From assembly GCA_016779265.1 (NCBI GenBank), contig JADHNY010000014.1, positions 1 through 58,523 of the forward strand: a DNA stretch of 58,523 nt, in the 5' to 3' direction. Below the pieces are notes generated by a model. The model did not search any database and was not told where the DNA came from. It saw only the letters and a program-made list of their open reading frames with translations. Positions 18,469 through 26,426 of the stretch are shown here, in pieces. The position numbers and the translations under genes were made by a program. This stretch comes from Pirellulales bacterium (GTDB lineage: Bacteria; Planctomycetota; Planctomycetia; Pirellulales; UBA1268). The first letter of the stretch is position 1. Each line of letters opens with the position of its first letter.

Positions 18469-18736
18469 CCGACGAGGCGGAGGGGTCGGTGGGAGCTCGA
18501 GGAGCGTTCGAGTTTTTCGCCACTTCGGTGAGCAGAGAACTCCCGCACCAGTCCCCGGCGAAAAAATCCAGCGACGAGACTCCTGCCGCCCCGCAGCCGG
18601 TACCGACGAGGCGGAGGGGACGGCGGGAGCTCGAGGAGCATTCGAGTTTTTCGCCACTTTGCCGTCGTCTGAGCCGCCGCAGGAGTCCGCGGCGAAAAAG
18701 TCCTGCGACGAGACTCCTGCCGCCCCGCAGCCGGGG
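18469..18736 (+). repeat. Two tandem 134-bp repeat units (array 1)
   Basis: Unit A is 18469-18602 and unit B 18603-18736. Each has a conserved left part (CTCGAGGAGC, TTCGAG, TTTTTCGCC), a 35-base core that differs between units, then GGCGAAAAA and GACGAGACTCCTGCCGCC. The 9-bp arms TTTTTCGCC and GGCGAAAAA are exact inverted repeats, extended by imperfect pairing to about 17 bp, so each unit can fold with the variable core as loop. The array fills the space between the convergent ZIP and membrane-protein genes. Short open frames across it change frame from unit to unit (134 is not a multiple of 3), so I treat it as noncoding. Confidence 0.9.
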
Positions 18737-18754
18737 CCACAACGAACCCGTCGG

Positions 18755-19321
18755 CTAGCTCGCGACGGCAGCGTCTTCGGTCTCGAGGCCACGCGCGATG
18801 CGAATCTCACGAACGGCGGCAAGGACTTCGTCGATCAGCCGCTGCTGCCCCCGAATGCCTGACATCTGTGCTTGGTAGCAGAAGCCGATGAGGGCGACGC
18901 AAGCGAGAGACCCGACAAGATGCAGGCTGACCCATTGCTCAGTGCCCGGGCGACCACTCGCGGGGTCTGCAGCACCACCGAGTGCCACGATCACCACAAC
19001 AGCGAGCATGCCGCAGACGGCCCAAGGGAATGCCTGCCGCTTGAGTTGCTTTGAGCGTTCGATGAAGGAGGCGTCGAGTGCGTAAGTCTCAGCGACCTCA
19101 CGACACCAGCGACCGGTCCCAATGAAATAGGTCACGGTCATGCTGTTGACCAGCACCACCGTCAGGCCGGAGAAGATACCGGAGAGTCGGTGAACGGTGC
19201 CCCAACGGAGCACAGCCGGGTCGGTCTGTCCGTGCAGATCCCCAATCCAGAGGCCGAGGCCCGCTGTTGCCACCACGAGGGCGATCGAAAAGAGAGCAAC
19301 GCGAGTGAAAACGGTGGACAC
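18755..19321 (-). CDS. Four-helix membrane protein of unknown function
   Basis: A 188-residue protein with hydrophobic helices near 7-27, 45-68, 97-117 and 131-150. Conserved-looking polar motifs include HRLSGIFSG, YFIGTGRWCREV and ERSKQLKRQAFPW; a histidine in helix 2 and one at the start of helix 4 might bind a ligand, but I cannot name a family. It stands alone between the repeat array and pdxA, from which it is divergent. The ATG at 19321 gives a sensible signal-anchor N-terminus. Confidence 0.72.
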   Translation of the reverse strand: MSTVFTRVALFSIALVVATAGLGLWIGDLHGQTDPAVLRWGTVHRLSGIFSGLTVVLVNSMTVTYFIGTGRWCREVAETYALDASFIERSKQLKRQAFPWAVCGMLAVVVIVALGGAADPASGRPGTEQWVSLHLVGSLACVALIGFCYQAQMSGIRGQQRLIDEVLAAVREIRIARGLETEDAAVAS

Positions 19322-19469
19322 GGGCCATCTCCTGCGGGCAAAAACCGTCTCGGCAGCGGGTCATTTCGTCCGCTGGCAGAACCTGGAAAGGTTTATAGGC
19401 TGAATCGACCCCCAAGGCACCCCCCTGCCCTCCCGTCGTCAGCCTTTCCTACACCCCACAGAACGCCCG

Positions 19470-20573
19470 ATGGTGAGCACGCCTCGACTCCTGATCACCT
19501 GTGGCGATCCCGCAGGAATCGGACCTGAAACAGCGGTCGCAGCCTGGCAAGACGAATCGCTCCACGCCGCTGCTCGGCTGCGGGTTGTGGCCGCCCCTGA
19601 GATGCTCTCTGAGGCTGCCGGCCGGCTGGCATCGGGCAACAACGCACGACCGCTCGCCATCAAGGAAGTCGCTGCCGACGACCCGCGGTCGTCAACGGCT
19701 GAATGCCTGCTCGTAATCCCTCCTCCCCTGCCCTACTCGGCCGTACCTGCAGGTGTGATCTCGGCAGCAGGTGGCCAGTTTGCTGCCTCGGCGGTGCTGA
19801 CTGCCTCCAAGCTGGTACGTGATGGTGGTGCCGATGCTCTGGTAACTGGACCGCTGCACAAGGCTGCTCTCGCAGCCGCTGGCTACGACGTGCCTGGGCA
19901 TACCGAACTGCTCGCACGCGACTGCGGACTCGCCGATGCCGCAGTCTCGATGATGCTCTGGCTTCCCCCCGGGCCTGGCCTCGAGCATTCCGACGGGCTC
20001 GGCGTGGTGCATGTGACGCTGCACACCGGACTGGCCAATGCCGTGGCAGCGATCACCCAACCCAGGATCGAGGCCGCCTGCCGGCGGCTTGCCGAGATGC
20101 TCCGCCGGCTGCTTGATCGCGAGCCCCGGCTGGCTGTTGCCGCCCTCAATCCCCACGGTGGGGAAGGAGGCCTATTCGGTGATGAAGAGCAGCAGCTGAT
20201 TGCCCCCGCGGTCGCCTCCCTGGCGGGCGAAGGTCTCACGGTTGATGGTCCACTCCCCGCCGACACCCTGTTTGCTCGTGCTGCTGCAGGAGCCTACGAC
20301 GGCATCGTTGCACAGTATCACGACCAGGGGCATATCCCGATAAAACTTCTCGGCATGCATCGCGCCGTCAACATCACACTCGGCCTGCCGATCATCCGCA
20401 CGAGTGTGGCCCACGGCACGGCCTTTGACATCGTGGGGCGTGGCATGGCTGACGCGTCGAGCATGCGGTCTGCGATCAAGGCCGCCACGCGTCTGGCCAC
20501 GTCACGGGCGGGGACCGAAGATTCCCCCGATATGCCCTTCGGTCGTATCGATCACAGCGTTACTCGCCGGTGA
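19470..20573 (+). CDS. pdxA: 4-hydroxythreonine-4-phosphate dehydrogenase
   Basis: Oxidises 4-phosphohydroxy-L-threonine in the DXP-dependent pathway of pyridoxal 5'-phosphate synthesis. The 367-residue protein shows GDPAGIGPE (12-20), VTGPLHKAAL, VPGHTELLA with metal His144, LHTGLAN, NPHGGEGGLFGDEE and YHDQGHIPIK, which are the metal, phosphate and NAD sites. The C-terminus runs 72 bp into the oppositely oriented next gene, so the two coding regions overlap tail to tail. No other pdx gene is in the window, but the PLP-dependent aminotransferase at 26427 would use the product. Confidence 0.94.
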   Translation: MVSTPRLLITCGDPAGIGPETAVAAWQDESLHAAARLRVVAAPEMLSEAAGRLASGNNARPLAIKEVAADDPRSSTAECLLVIPPPLPYSAVPAGVISAAGGQFAASAVLTASKLVRDGGADALVTGPLHKAALAAAGYDVPGHTELLARDCGLADAAVSMMLWLPPGPGLEHSDGLGVVHVTLHTGLANAVAAITQPRIEAACRRLAEMLRRLLDREPRLAVAALNPHGGEGGLFGDEEQQLIAPAVASLAGEGLTVDGPLPADTLFARAAAGAYDGIVAQYHDQGHIPIKLLGMHRAVNITLGLPIIRTSVAHGTAFDIVGRGMADASSMRSAIKAATRLATSRAGTEDSPDMPFGRIDHSVTRR

Positions 20574-21563
20574 GTAGATAAAGGCTGTCTGGTCGACCGG
20601 TTCACCAAGCCGAACGTCGTAGAGTTCAAACACGCCGACGGTCTCCGCCTCTCGTGTCGCCACCGGTCGTTCACCAGGCACGGCGAGATACTCAATACGA
20701 AACGGGAAGAGTTCGCGTTTACCGATCGACAGCCGCACCCTCCAAGGCACCCCATCAGGAAGCAGTTCGGCAGGCACCTGATCACCCTGAATCTGCTCGG
20801 CGATCTCTGGAAACATCCGCTTGGCCTGAGCGGGAATCCACTGCCCTTCGACAAGCCACACAGGCATGCCATCGATCTCCGCCGACGTCGCCTGCGTGAA
20901 CACAAACCACTCACGCAGCCATGCCAGGATCCGTGGCACACCTCCAATGTGCTGCGTGATCGCCGGTGCGTCCGGGCCGGTGACATGCGTGACCGTCTCA
21001 ACACGCTGGCGAACGCGAGCGACGTCAACGCGGTGAACCTCAACCGGATTTTCACCCCAGCGTCGGTAGGTCCAGAAACTCGCTCCGTCGAGCACCTCGA
21101 GTGTCTCCACGGTGAAGAACTCAGCTGCCGCAGCAGTGTGGCTGCGGGGATCAGCCGCGAGCGACGACTCAAAGCGATATCGCTGGTCTTCTCCGAGCCC
21201 AGTCTGCAGGTAGAGCCCTGCCCCGACCATCGACTGATCGCCCACCCGCACACGCTGACGCATCCGCGCCGAAATCGACGACTCGCGCGCGAGTCCCGTG
21301 ATGCAGGCGGTGATGATCCGTTCGGCGCGGGCAGCCGCCTCGGGATCGTCGGGAGAGAGGTCGTCGGCTCCTCGGTCAACGGCCGCGTCACCGCTGAGCC
21401 CCGCTTCGGCCATCCTTGGAAGCTGGGGGGCTACGGCAGCCTCGGCCGTCTCGGCAGGACGTCCATACACACTCGCCGACGCATCCGGCTCGATCGCCGC
21501 AGTCCAGTTGGAAACCGTCAGGCCCAGAAACACTGTCAGCAGCAGTGGGGTTCGGCGGAGCAT
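20502..21563 (-). CDS. Exported LolA-like-fold protein of unknown function
   Basis: A 353-residue protein from the ATG at 21563 (MLRRTPLLLTVFLGLTVSN, a signal peptide); the frame is open to 21620. After an Ala-rich spacer, the body has many alternating strands with patterns such as FFTVETLEVLDGASFWTYR and EIDGMPVWLVEGQW that resemble the LolA/outer-membrane lipoprotein carrier-like fold common in planctomycete exported proteins. I am not certain of the family. The last 72 bp overlap pdxA on the other strand, encoding the protein's final 24 codons including the stop. Confidence 0.65.
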   Translation of the reverse strand: MLRRTPLLLTVFLGLTVSNWTAAIEPDASASVYGRPAETAEAAVAPQLPRMAEAGLSGDAAVDRGADDLSPDDPEAAARAERIITACITGLARESSISARMRQRVRVGDQSMVGAGLYLQTGLGEDQRYRFESSLAADPRSHTAAAAEFFTVETLEVLDGASFWTYRRWGENPVEVHRVDVARVRQRVETVTHVTGPDAPAITQHIGGVPRILAWLREWFVFTQATSAEIDGMPVWLVEGQWIPAQAKRMFPEIAEQIQGDQVPAELLPDGVPWRVRLSIGKRELFPFRIEYLAVPGERPVATREAETVGVFELYDVRLGEPVDQTAFIYSPASNAVIDTTEGHIGGIFGPRP

Positions 21564-21802
21564 GGAGCGATTAGGCAACGCTAGAGCGTCCGGCGGGAGG
21601 GTTTGTATCGGTTTTTCCAAAGAAACCGGTCGGGAAGCGTCGACAACCTGTCATGGGCCATGGTCGGTTCATCCATGGTCACGGAGGCCGTCACCAGCCG
21701 GCCTCGCCACATCGAGTGTACGGAACTGGCTGCAGACGGCCCAAGCCCGATGCGACGCCGCTACCAGCCCACGCCCGCGAGAGGGACTTCGGAGAAAAAG
21801 CG

Positions 21803-23020
21803 ATGCATGTCCGCCCCTTCCACATCCGCAGTTTTGAGACTGCTGCCCTCATCGGGCTCGTGGCCCTGGCCACAGGCTGCCGCATCCCGGCCAACTCACC
21901 CCTTTCGGGGCTGGCGCAGGTGAGGCCGACCGGTGGACCGCACACCAACGTGCTGCCACCTGCCGAGATGCTGCAACACCCCGGCCCTGGCGTTGAAGGC
22001 CCTGGCCCTGGCGTGATCGCGCCAGTGTCGTATGAGGCTGTCCTTGAAGCCGCCGGTGCTGGCCACCCCGGACATCCGGGAATGATGGTGCCTGCGTCTC
22101 AGATCAGCTTCGTCGAGCCAGCCGGCATGCAGGTCCAATGGGACGTTGCTGTTCCCGGAGGCTTCGACTCTGACCCACTCGTGACCCCTGGTCGTTACGA
22201 CTTCGGCCAAGGAGCGATCTACCGGCTGAAACTGACAGACATCCCAGGGCATGAGGGTACGGAACTCTACCCAACCATCGAGGTTGGGCCGGAGACCGCT
22301 CGCACCTCGGCATACCTCGCGCATAACGCGGTGCCGTTCGTGCTCACCGATGAGGACTTCTCGCAGGTGACGCGTGGCAACTTCGTTACGAAGGTGGTCT
22401 ATCTGCCGGACGCGGAGTATCAGGAACTCGCTGTCGCTGGCGTGGAGACGCTGGTGAGCACGCGTCTTGATCCAGGCGTTGACCCGGTGGTGGAGGCAGA
22501 CCGTCGTGGCTCCATCCTGGCGATCATCCGCATCGGCAATAAAGACCTGCAGTCCTCCTCTGCCGGTGGCGATGGGATGGCGAATGCGGGAGATTCCGGC
22601 GCGATGCATGCATCGCACATGATGCCACTGGGCATGCCGAGCGGCGGCAATCCAGGAATGGTGCCTCCGGCCTTTGTGGCGGGAGCCACGGCACCGCAGT
22701 ATGGAATGCCGATCACGGCAACCCCAATCGGGCTCCCAGGGCCAGCCCACATTCCGCTGGGTATCCCTGCTGGACTCCAGAAGCATTCGATTACCAACCA
22801 CACGCGAACCCACCTGCCGCCGCCGAGCCGCTCAGTCAAGCTGCATGTCCAGCAGCAGCCTGGCCTGAGTTATCCCAAGCCGGCCACGAAGGGCTACATC
22901 ACCGAGCGGACCGACATCCCGAAGCTGCACTTCAAGCAGCCTCACGGTGACCAGATCCAGATGGTCGGTGGTGCTGCCGACGCCTACGGCCCGCCCTCTG
23001 CTGAGGAGTGCTACGAGTGA
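21803..23020 (+). CDS. Predicted lipoprotein, first gene of an envelope operon
   Basis: A 405-residue exported protein. The ATG at 21803, preceded by a GGAG motif, starts a signal peptide ending in the lipobox ALATGC; the frame is open from 21653 but those codons lack a signal. A conserved central segment, AIYRLKLTDIPGHEGTELYPT, is shared with the next gene (AYRLRLTQIPGYEGMELFPS), so the two are paralogous in their core. N- and C-terminal parts are rich in Pro, Gly and Met (GMPSGG, GIPAG). The stop overlaps the next start (TGATG). Function unknown; a surface structural role is inferred. Confidence 0.8.
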   Translation: MHVRPFHIRSFETAALIGLVALATGCRIPANSPLSGLAQVRPTGGPHTNVLPPAEMLQHPGPGVEGPGPGVIAPVSYEAVLEAAGAGHPGHPGMMVPASQISFVEPAGMQVQWDVAVPGGFDSDPLVTPGRYDFGQGAIYRLKLTDIPGHEGTELYPTIEVGPETARTSAYLAHNAVPFVLTDEDFSQVTRGNFVTKVVYLPDAEYQELAVAGVETLVSTRLDPGVDPVVEADRRGSILAIIRIGNKDLQSSSAGGDGMANAGDSGAMHASHMMPLGMPSGGNPGMVPPAFVAGATAPQYGMPITATPIGLPGPAHIPLGIPAGLQKHSITNHTRTHLPPPSRSVKLHVQQQPGLSYPKPATKGYITERTDIPKLHFKQPHGDQIQMVGGAADAYGPPSAEECYE

Positions 23021-23700
23021 TGAATCGAGTGCAACGGGCGGATGCCCGCTGCCTCCGGCGAAAGCCGGGGGGTGTGCTGCGAGCGGCAGGCAGGCTGCTG
23101 GTGATTCTTGCGGTTGTCGTCATCGTCTCCCCGGGCATGGCCCAGGAGACGGTCAGGGCGGAAACAGCAAAACGGATTGCCATGGCAGAGCCTACACCGG
23201 GAGCGATTGGCGCCACGCCGCGCTCGCAGCACGCTCCTCGGCTCAGCCACATTCAGGCAGTCGCGGTGGAGGGACCTGACGGACTCCTCGTGGCTGTCGA
23301 AACGGGAGCCGGCTGGTCGGAACCACTGGCCGTGCCCCTGCGACTCGAGATGCCGGTTGGCGTGGCCTACCGGCTTCGGCTGACACAGATCCCAGGCTAC
23401 GAAGGCATGGAACTGTTTCCGTCGGTGCGGGTTCTCGCCAAGCTCGACGCCCCGCCCACCGAACAGTGGCGGTTTCCACTCGAACTGGCGATTGACCGGG
23501 AAGATCTCGCCGACGCGATGGAAGGGGCTCTCGTGCGACGCGTCGTCTACTCAGCGACTGAGTGTCTGGAATCTGAAACGCCCGTCTCGTTCGATGTCGA
23601 GCCGGGCAACGATGCCCTAGAAGTGGCCCGCACCCTCGGTGATCCGGTCCTCGAGTTTGTTGTTGGCAATCGCGTTCCCTCCTCTGAGGTCTTGCCATGA
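23020..23700 (+). CDS. Exported paralogue of the preceding lipoprotein core
   Basis: A 226-residue protein from the ATG at 23020, with GAGGAG about 11 bases upstream inside the previous gene; GTGs at 23008 and 23017 are alternatives. A basic N-region and hydrophobic stretch (LLVILAVVVIVSPGMAQ) form a signal peptide. The core AYRLRLTQIPGYEGMELFPS and the later VRRVVYSA match the preceding protein (AIYRLKLTDIPGHEG..., TKVVYLPDA), but the Pro/Gly tails are missing. The TGA overlaps the ATG of the third gene. Unknown function. Confidence 0.78.
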   Translation: MNRVQRADARCLRRKPGGVLRAAGRLLVILAVVVIVSPGMAQETVRAETAKRIAMAEPTPGAIGATPRSQHAPRLSHIQAVAVEGPDGLLVAVETGAGWSEPLAVPLRLEMPVGVAYRLRLTQIPGYEGMELFPSVRVLAKLDAPPTEQWRFPLELAIDREDLADAMEGALVRRVVYSATECLESETPVSFDVEPGNDALEVARTLGDPVLEFVVGNRVPSSEVLP

Positions 23701-24977
23701 GTTGGCTGCGGATCACATCGATCGCTCTGACGGCTCTCGCGCTGGCGTCCTGCCGCTCGATGCCGAAAGAGCCGCAGCAGACCACCACCGTGGTCGGCTC
23801 GATCGATGCAGGCCCCGTCGACTTCCATCCCTTAACTCCAAAGCAGCACGCGGCAGCACGCCCATCGCAGGTCACTCTTGCCAGCGGTGCCACCACAGAG
23901 CCCGCAACATTCGCAGGCGAGCCGAACTCCGCCGTGCAGCAGGTGGCCTTCGTGTCACCCCACGACCCCGCCACCTGCCGATCGCAGCAGTGCCAGCCTG
24001 GTGGCTGTCCACCTCAGCCCTGCCCCACCGTTGGGCCAATCCGGCTGATGCCAGCTCCTCCGCCGCTGGCGGGTGGCTGTGTGATCTGCGACGGCGGTGA
24101 TCATCTCGCGGCTGCAAAGCCCGTGGGCGATGGAATCGGGCAGCTGACTGCCGGCGACACGGTTGCTCGCTATCGCGCCGAAGACGACCTCGAACACCAG
24201 GCCTGCATCACCGTCTCCAACTGTACCTGCGTCTTTGCACCACGGTTTGCCTCGGTACGAGAGGTGATCCGCGTTCATGAAGACTCCACGATCGCAGCCA
24301 CCTCCCGCGTGGAACGAGACGACACCGTCGAAATCGATACCGGACTCGATCCGGTTGTCTCCGGTCGTCGTCGCATCGGACCTGACACCGCACGACAGAA
24401 GGCGACAGGCATGGGTCTTGAGACTGCCTCTGTTGCCCTGGCTGTGGCGGATGAGCTGCTGCCCGACGCCGCGATTGGAGAAGAGCATCCGCAGGCTGCC
24501 GCGAACGACCAAAACACGGAGCCGCTCTCACGGGTGCAGGACATCCGCGATCTCGTCGGCTTCGACATCCCGTTCGCCTGGACCTGCCTCCAGCAGGCCT
24601 CGGTCATGGTGGGGGAAAAGCCTGCTGCTGTGGTCTCGTCAGATCGCACAACGGCAACCCTACGGATCGAGGAAGAAGGCCGCGCCGAACTGACGATCTC
24701 AAAGTCGGCAGGAAGCCCCTCAGCTCGCGCTGGCGAAGAGCTCGATTTCACGATCGCTTTCTACAACTCTGGCGATCGTCCACTGGCAGATGTGGTGCTC
24801 GTCGATGCCCTGCCGCAGCGGCTGAGTTACGTGGCAGATTCGGCGGATGCTACCGTGCCGGCGACGTTTTCCACCGGCGAAGGGGATGACGACTCCGTTG
24901 TCCTCACCTGGCGTCTTAGCGGAACGCTGCAGCCGGGTGAGACCGGTTTCGTGAGATTCCGGACCATCGTCCGATAG
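23697..24977 (+). CDS. DUF11-domain lipoprotein
   Basis: A 426-residue protein whose ATG overlaps the preceding stop (ATGA). The signal peptide ends in the lipobox LALASC. A Cys-rich segment (CRSQQCQPGGCPPQPCP and GGCVICDGG, about 97-130) could be disulfide-linked or metal-binding. The C-terminal ~100 residues (ISKSAGSPSARAGEELDFTI onward, with ADVVLVDALPQRLSYV) match DUF11, a beta-sandwich repeat of cell-surface proteins. The stop codon lies inside the first unit of a 22-bp tandem repeat. Together with the two genes before it this is a surface-protein operon. Confidence 0.85.
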   Translation: MSWLRITSIALTALALASCRSMPKEPQQTTTVVGSIDAGPVDFHPLTPKQHAAARPSQVTLASGATTEPATFAGEPNSAVQQVAFVSPHDPATCRSQQCQPGGCPPQPCPTVGPIRLMPAPPPLAGGCVICDGGDHLAAAKPVGDGIGQLTAGDTVARYRAEDDLEHQACITVSNCTCVFAPRFASVREVIRVHEDSTIAATSRVERDDTVEIDTGLDPVVSGRRRIGPDTARQKATGMGLETASVALAVADELLPDAAIGEEHPQAAANDQNTEPLSRVQDIRDLVGFDIPFAWTCLQQASVMVGEKPAAVVSSDRTTATLRIEEEGRAELTISKSAGSPSARAGEELDFTIAFYNSGDRPLADVVLVDALPQRLSYVADSADATVPATFSTGEGDDDSVVLTWRLSGTLQPGETGFVRFRTIVR

Positions 24978-25034
24978 GCTCAAACCTGGCGTCCGATAGG
25001 CTCAAACCTGGCGTCCGATAGGCTCAAACCTGGC
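24969..25034 (+). repeat. Three exact 22-bp tandem repeats
   Basis: Three identical units (24969-24990, 24991-25012, 25013-25034), each starting GTCCGATAGGCTC and ending AAACCTGGC. The first unit contains the TAG stop of the DUF11 gene at 24975-24977. Exact identity implies recent expansion or active maintenance. Confidence 0.95.
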
Positions 25035-25037
25035 GTG

Positions 25038-25056
25038 CAGGCTGTTGCGCAGCCTG
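25038..25056 (+). terminator. Possible terminator after the DUF11 gene
   Basis: CAGGCTG (25038-25044) and CAGCCTG (25050-25056) form a 7-bp stem with loop TTGCG, followed only by TTTC. It sits right after the 22-bp repeats; the weak U-tract makes this tentative. Confidence 0.45.
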
Positions 25057-25204
25057 TTTCGGCCACCGCCTCTGAAGGCTCGCTTGGCTGTCGCCCCGTC
25101 ACGCGGGTAGCATGTGCTTGTGCCCAGCAGGTCTCGCCTGTTTGGATCAGCCTATTTTCTCGCCCGCCCGGGCCCGCAGCCCCGCTTCCGATGAGGCATT
25201 TTTC

Positions 25205-26413
25205 ATGTCGAAACTCTTCTCCGCGGTTCACCGCGGTTGCTCCACCGCCCTGCCCTGTTCGATCACCACGGTCGCACGGCCATTGATCGCCCTCGTGATG
25301 GGCCTGGTCGCTGTCTCCGCTACCTCTGCTGCTCTCGCAGCTCAGCCCGCCGCGCCTGCCGAAGCACCCGCAGGCCTACCCGAAGTTCCCGCCTGTCCTG
25401 ATGGAACGCCAGAAGAGCTGATGGCGTTTGTTCAGAAGCTGCAACAGCCCCAGGGGCGTCCTTCGTCCCGCGAGGAGATGATGCAGTACTTTGGACGAGT
25501 CGCAGCCGTCTCGCTCGAAGCCTCTGACAAGATTCTCGCGCAGTCGAAGCCCGGCGATGAGAACGCGATCGCCGGTTCGCGAATGAAGCTTGAGTCGCTG
25601 ATGATGCTGTCGCAGCTGGGTAACGAGAAGGCGGAAGGCGACCTGATTGCCTACGCCGAGTCACTTGCCAACAGCCCCTCAGTTGAGCTGGCCAACGAAG
25701 CCCGCCGCATCACCCTACTGGTCGCCGCCCGTCGCGTGATGAACACTGGCGGTGAAGGTGGCGCTGAGCTGCTGCAGACGATCAAGTCGATGCTTGAGGC
25801 CAACCCGGACGACGCCCAGACTGCGCAGCTGGCGATGCAGGTGGCCAGTGCATTTGAGAACATGCCTGGTGGTGCTGATCTGGCAAAGCAGGCCTATGCC
25901 ACGCTCTCCGTCACGCTGGCGAAGAGTAGCGACGAGCGGATCCAGCAGATGGCTGCCAAGTTTGACGGGGTGCTCCGGCGGCTCGACCTGCCAGGAAATC
26001 CGATCGAGATCACCGGCACGCTGCTCGACGGCACGCCTTTCAATCAGGCAAGCCTCGAAGGCCAGGTTGTGCTGGTCGACTTCTGGGCCACCTGGTGCGG
26101 CCCTTGTATTGCTGAGCTGCCCAACGTGCTCGAGCAGTACAAGAAGTATCACGCGCGTGGCTTTGAAGTGATTGGTATCAGCCTCGACGAAGACAAGAAG
26201 GCGCTGGTCGACTTCGTCAACGAGCGGAAGATTCCCTGGCCGATCCTGTTTGAGCAGTCGGAGGGATCTGGCTGGAATCATCCGATGGCCACGAAGTATG
26301 GCATCAGCGGGATTCCCACGGTGATCCTCGTCGGCCGCGATGGCCGTGTCGTGTCACTGGACGTGCGTGGCGAGAAACTCGGCCAGGCACTCGACAAGCT
26401 GTTTGCGGAGTGA
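25205..26413 (+). CDS. Exported TlpA-like thioredoxin-fold protein
   Basis: A 402-residue protein starting at the ATG at 25205; codons upstream to 25112 lack a signal. A signal peptide ends near ALAAQP. Residues about 55-265 are a helical, repeat-like region (many ANEARRI, AMQVASAFE-type helices), and the C-terminal ~145 residues form the TlpA/AhpC-type domain: VLVDFWATWCGPC with redox Cys298 and Cys301, then a cis-Pro region in SGIPTVILVGRDG. It likely reduces or exchanges disulfides outside the cytoplasm. The aminotransferase starts 13 bp downstream, so they may be cotranscribed. Confidence 0.9.
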   Translation: MSKLFSAVHRGCSTALPCSITTVARPLIALVMGLVAVSATSAALAAQPAAPAEAPAGLPEVPACPDGTPEELMAFVQKLQQPQGRPSSREEMMQYFGRVAAVSLEASDKILAQSKPGDENAIAGSRMKLESLMMLSQLGNEKAEGDLIAYAESLANSPSVELANEARRITLLVAARRVMNTGGEGGAELLQTIKSMLEANPDDAQTAQLAMQVASAFENMPGGADLAKQAYATLSVTLAKSSDERIQQMAAKFDGVLRRLDLPGNPIEITGTLLDGTPFNQASLEGQVVLVDFWATWCGPCIAELPNVLEQYKKYHARGFEVIGISLDEDKKALVDFVNERKIPWPILFEQSEGSGWNHPMATKYGISGIPTVILVGRDGRVVSLDVRGEKLGQALDKLFAE

Positions 26414-26426
26414 ACGAAGACCACTC

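Noticed and set aside
18469..18736. CRISPR-like appearance (conserved flank, 35-base variable core, repeat)
   Set aside because: Only two tandem units, each over 130 bp, with inverted arms flanking the core; no cas gene in the window. Not a CRISPR array.
18347..18822. Open frames on the minus strand containing a VAKNSNAPRAP-type peptide in the repeat array, and similar frames at 58028-58513
   Set aside because: The peptide recurs because the DNA repeats; tandem units of 134 or 131 bp shift the frame, and the frames have no start context. I treat them as noncoding.
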